From assembly GCA_021199975.1 (NCBI GenBank), contig JAJQHF010000077.1, forward strand, positions 1-7,308: a DNA stretch of 7,308 nt, read 5' to 3'. How positions within the stretch are numbered: the stretch's first letter is position 1; every line of letters starts with the position of its first letter. A program made the translations under genes and the position numbers. This stretch comes from Candidatus Gastranaerophilales bacterium. Lineage in GTDB: Bacteria; Cyanobacteriota; Vampirovibrionia; Gastranaerophilales; Gastranaerophilaceae. The notes under the pieces were generated by a model. It did not search any database. It saw nothing but the letters and a program-made list of their open reading frames with translations, and was not told the DNA's origin. Positions 5,854 through 7,308 of this stretch are shown here, one piece after another.

Positions 5854-6209
5854 TGCTTTTTATTTTGTTTATTATTTTTACTTTTTTTACTAACTTTTTC
5901 TACTTTTTGTGATTTAATTTTCTCTGTCATATCTTCATCATCAAGCAGGAGATTTTTTCGTTTATTTTGATTTTGCAGGACAGAAACAACATTCAACAAA
6001 GCAAGAGAATTTAAAGAGGCACGCAATTCCATACTTCTATCAACAAAAGGTTCACTTTTACCCTCTTGTTCACTTTCCTGCATAAAATATTCAGTTCCCT
6101 GACTTGCCCTGTCATCTGCGGTTTTAGCAGCGGTACCCGAGATATCTCCGCTCTTGAAATTTATTCCTCCGCCAATTCCCAAAGCGCCGGCAGACCTATT
6201 GTCAACCAC
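5844..6209 (-). CDS. Unrecognised small protein with a lysine-rich tail
   Basis: No known family is recognised. The 121-residue product starts with GTG, supported by an AAGGAG ribosome site (plus-strand 6218-6223) eight bases upstream. The N-terminal third is Gly/Ala/Ser-rich and probably disordered (GALGIGGGINFKSGD at 8-22). A single amphipathic, probably helical segment lies at 62-81 (LRASLNSLALLNVVSVLQNQ). A short acidic patch (90-93) precedes a very basic tail in which 12 of the last 25 residues are lysine. There is no signal peptide. The gene stands alone between its own promoter (6243-6271) and the shared terminator, which argues for genuine expression. A nucleic-acid or membrane-surface contact by the tail is possible but not shown. 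The N-terminal FKSGD resembles the FKGD of the neighbouring frameshifted gene at a similar distance from the start. Confidence 0.75.
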   Translation of the reverse strand: MVDNRSAGALGIGGGINFKSGDISGTAAKTADDRASQGTEYFMQESEQEGKSEPFVDRSMELRASLNSLALLNVVSVLQNQNKRKNLLLDDEDMTEKIKSQKVEKVSKKSKNNKQNKKQKK

Positions 6210-6242
6210 TTACTTCTCTCCTTACTTTATCGTCGTTGAATT

Positions 6243-6271
6243 ATTATATACCATTTTTTTGTTTTTAACAA
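6243..6271 (-). promoter_or_regulatory. Promoter of the lysine-tailed small gene
   Basis: On the minus strand TTGTTA (plus 6266-6271) is followed after exactly 17 bases by a perfect TATAAT (plus 6243-6248). Transcription would begin near 6236, giving a leader of about 27 bases that contains the AAGGAG ribosome site. This is the best sigma70-type promoter in the window. Its presence indicates that the gene does not depend on readthrough from the membrane-protein gene upstream. Confidence 0.6.
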
Positions 6272-6332
6272 CTCAACAATAGTACAAAACTTCAATTAAA
6301 AATTTTTTGCGCTTTTTCTTAAAAGTTTTAAA

Positions 6333-7308
6333 TTATGTTAACTCTTTAAAAATTTCCGGAATTTTATTAAAAGGTTTCGTTTGTAATAATGCAGATTTTT
6401 GAAGCTCTTCTTGTTTTTTTGCTTCTTCTACTTTTCTCTCCGTAACTTTTCTGTTGTATTTAGGAAGTAAAAGACCGAGTACAACAAAAGAAAATGCGAT
6501 ATCGGCAACCCTGCAAAGATTTCTTAAATTGCGTACTTTTGTACTTGAAACTTCCGAAGCTGTTTTAAGGTCTGTATTTTTAATCCAATTGCCTAATTGT
6601 TTAGCCCTGTAAGAAACTTGAGAACCTGCTTTTTCCAGCATTGAAGCACCTTCTTTAAGTATAGGTTTTGCAACTTCTTTCTTTCTGTTAAGAAGAACTA
6701 CGTTTTCACCCAATACTTTTGCACCGCCTTTTGTTTTTGATGCTTTTTCAAATGCAGAAGCAACACCTTTTTTAACATAATCACCGAGGAAATATAATCC
6801 AGAGAAAGAAGCAAGATCTCTAACGGTTGTTTCTCTAAGTTCATTATCATCTTCAGCGCCTAACATTCTGAAAGCAAAGGAAGTTGCGGCAATCCATCTG
6901 CATTGATCCATTGTGGGAAATATATTAGAAGTTTGGAACATGCCTAAAGACGGCTTTTTCATCATCGAAAGTGCTGCTAAGCCATACATTCCGGCAGCAG
7001 ATGCAAGTTTCTTTGCCTTAAACTTTTTCTTTTTGTCTTCATCCATTTTTTGAGTTGTATCTTTTTTGCCAAAATCTTTATATATAGGTGCACCTTCCGC
7101 ATGAAACTGCTTTCTTGTAATGGTTCTGTTAATAGTCTGCATACTTGCTGCTGTTACAAGGACAATGCCAAGACCGATTAAACTCTTTTTATTAACAAAT
7201 TTATTAAGTTTTGAAGAGTAATTATTTACAGCTTCGCATACTTTTTTCGAAGCTTCGGAATTTTCAGCATTTTTTATGGTGTCACCTGCCGCTGTTAAAG
7301 TTCTTTCT
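6333..7308 (-). CDS. Partial unrecognised membrane-associated protein (start beyond the right edge)
   Basis: The frame is open from the stop at 6333-6335 to the window edge: 324 residues are visible and the N-terminus is missing. The ATG at 7140-7142 is internal. It has no ribosome site, and the 55 codons before it read through without a stop, including a hydrophobic segment (KSLIGLGIVLVTAAS, visible residues 41-55). Further hydrophobic stretches lie at visible residues about 101-116 (weak, Ala/Met-rich) and about 269-285 (AFSFVVLGLLL, a convincing membrane helix). The last helix is followed by PKYNRKVTERK and a charged, coiled-coil-prone tail ending FKELT. The region between about 155 and 260 is Lys/Ala/Glu-rich and probably helical. 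No catalytic motif or known domain is recognised. No clear terminator follows it. It is codirectional with the lysine-tailed gene, 123 bases upstream of it, but that gene has its own promoter. Confidence 0.8.
   Translation of the reverse strand, partial: ERTLTAAGDTIKNAENSEASKKVCEAVNNYSSKLNKFVNKKSLIGLGIVLVTAASMQTINRTITRKQFHAEGAPIYKDFGKKDTTQKMDEDKKKKFKAKKLASAAGMYGLAALSMMKKPSLGMFQTSNIFPTMDQCRWIAATSFAFRMLGAEDDNELRETTVRDLASFSGLYFLGDYVKKGVASAFEKASKTKGGAKVLGENVVLLNRKKEVAKPILKEGASMLEKAGSQVSYRAKQLGNWIKNTDLKTASEVSSTKVRNLRNLCRVADIAFSFVVLGLLLPKYNRKVTERKVEEAKKQEELQKSALLQTKPFNKIPEIFKELT

Noticed and set aside
6286..6329. AAAACTT/AAGTTTT pairing as a terminator for the partial membrane-protein gene
   Set aside because: The seven-base AT stem encloses about 30 bases and is not followed by a clean U run in the minus transcript.
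1..7308. CRISPR array, insertion sequence, attachment site, tRNA or riboswitch
   Set aside because: No regularly spaced repeats, transposase, terminal inverted repeats, cloverleaf-like segments or recognised riboswitch cores were seen on either strand.

Overview
This is an AT-rich bacterial window (roughly one third G+C by eye) with short intergenic gaps and standard Shine-Dalgarno and sigma70-like signals. No mobile element, CRISPR array, tRNA or rRNA gene is visible. The gene mix suggests a diderm relative of Cyanobacteria, most likely a gut Gastranaerophilales ('Melainabacteria', Vampirovibrionia). The clues are a SigF-type sigma factor next to a prepilin peptidase, a secreted protein with three SLH domains, low G+C, and a small protein with an N-terminal 'SFKG' motif that I associate from memory with that group. 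This is inference; a low-GC Firmicute cannot be excluded from the sequence alone.

Left part (39-2352, all minus strand): cytidine deaminase (cdd), a SigB/F/G-type sigma factor and a type IV prepilin peptidase, in that transcription order, with gaps of 31 and 18 bases. They look like one operon, with a possible extra promoter just before the sigma gene. The sigma factor and peptidase suggest a type IV pilus or competence-pseudopilus connection.

Centre (2536-4180, plus strand): murA, which probably starts at a TTG codon rather than the upstream ATG. It overlaps by 17 bases a small unrecognised protein made of two copies of an RWYDxDP repeat. This pair meets a minus-strand gene for a secreted three-SLH protein (4182-5339) tail to tail, with one base between the stop codons and no terminator. 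Envelope biology dominates this half: peptidoglycan precursor synthesis, cell-wall anchoring and pilin processing.

Right part (5340-7308): a small plus-strand gene (5490-5803) has its own promoter-like region, a strong ribosome binding site and a terminator, but its reading frame is broken by an apparent single-base loss in an A run. It converges on a bidirectional terminator with a minus-strand orphan gene (5844-6209) for a 121-residue protein with a lysine-rich tail and a good promoter. The window ends inside a minus-strand gene for an unrecognised membrane-associated protein. Its frame stays open to the right edge, so the real start lies outside the window.

The least explained items are the RWYDxDP protein, the frameshifted SFKG gene, the lysine-tailed protein and the partial membrane protein. 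I see no clear undescribed multi-gene system.
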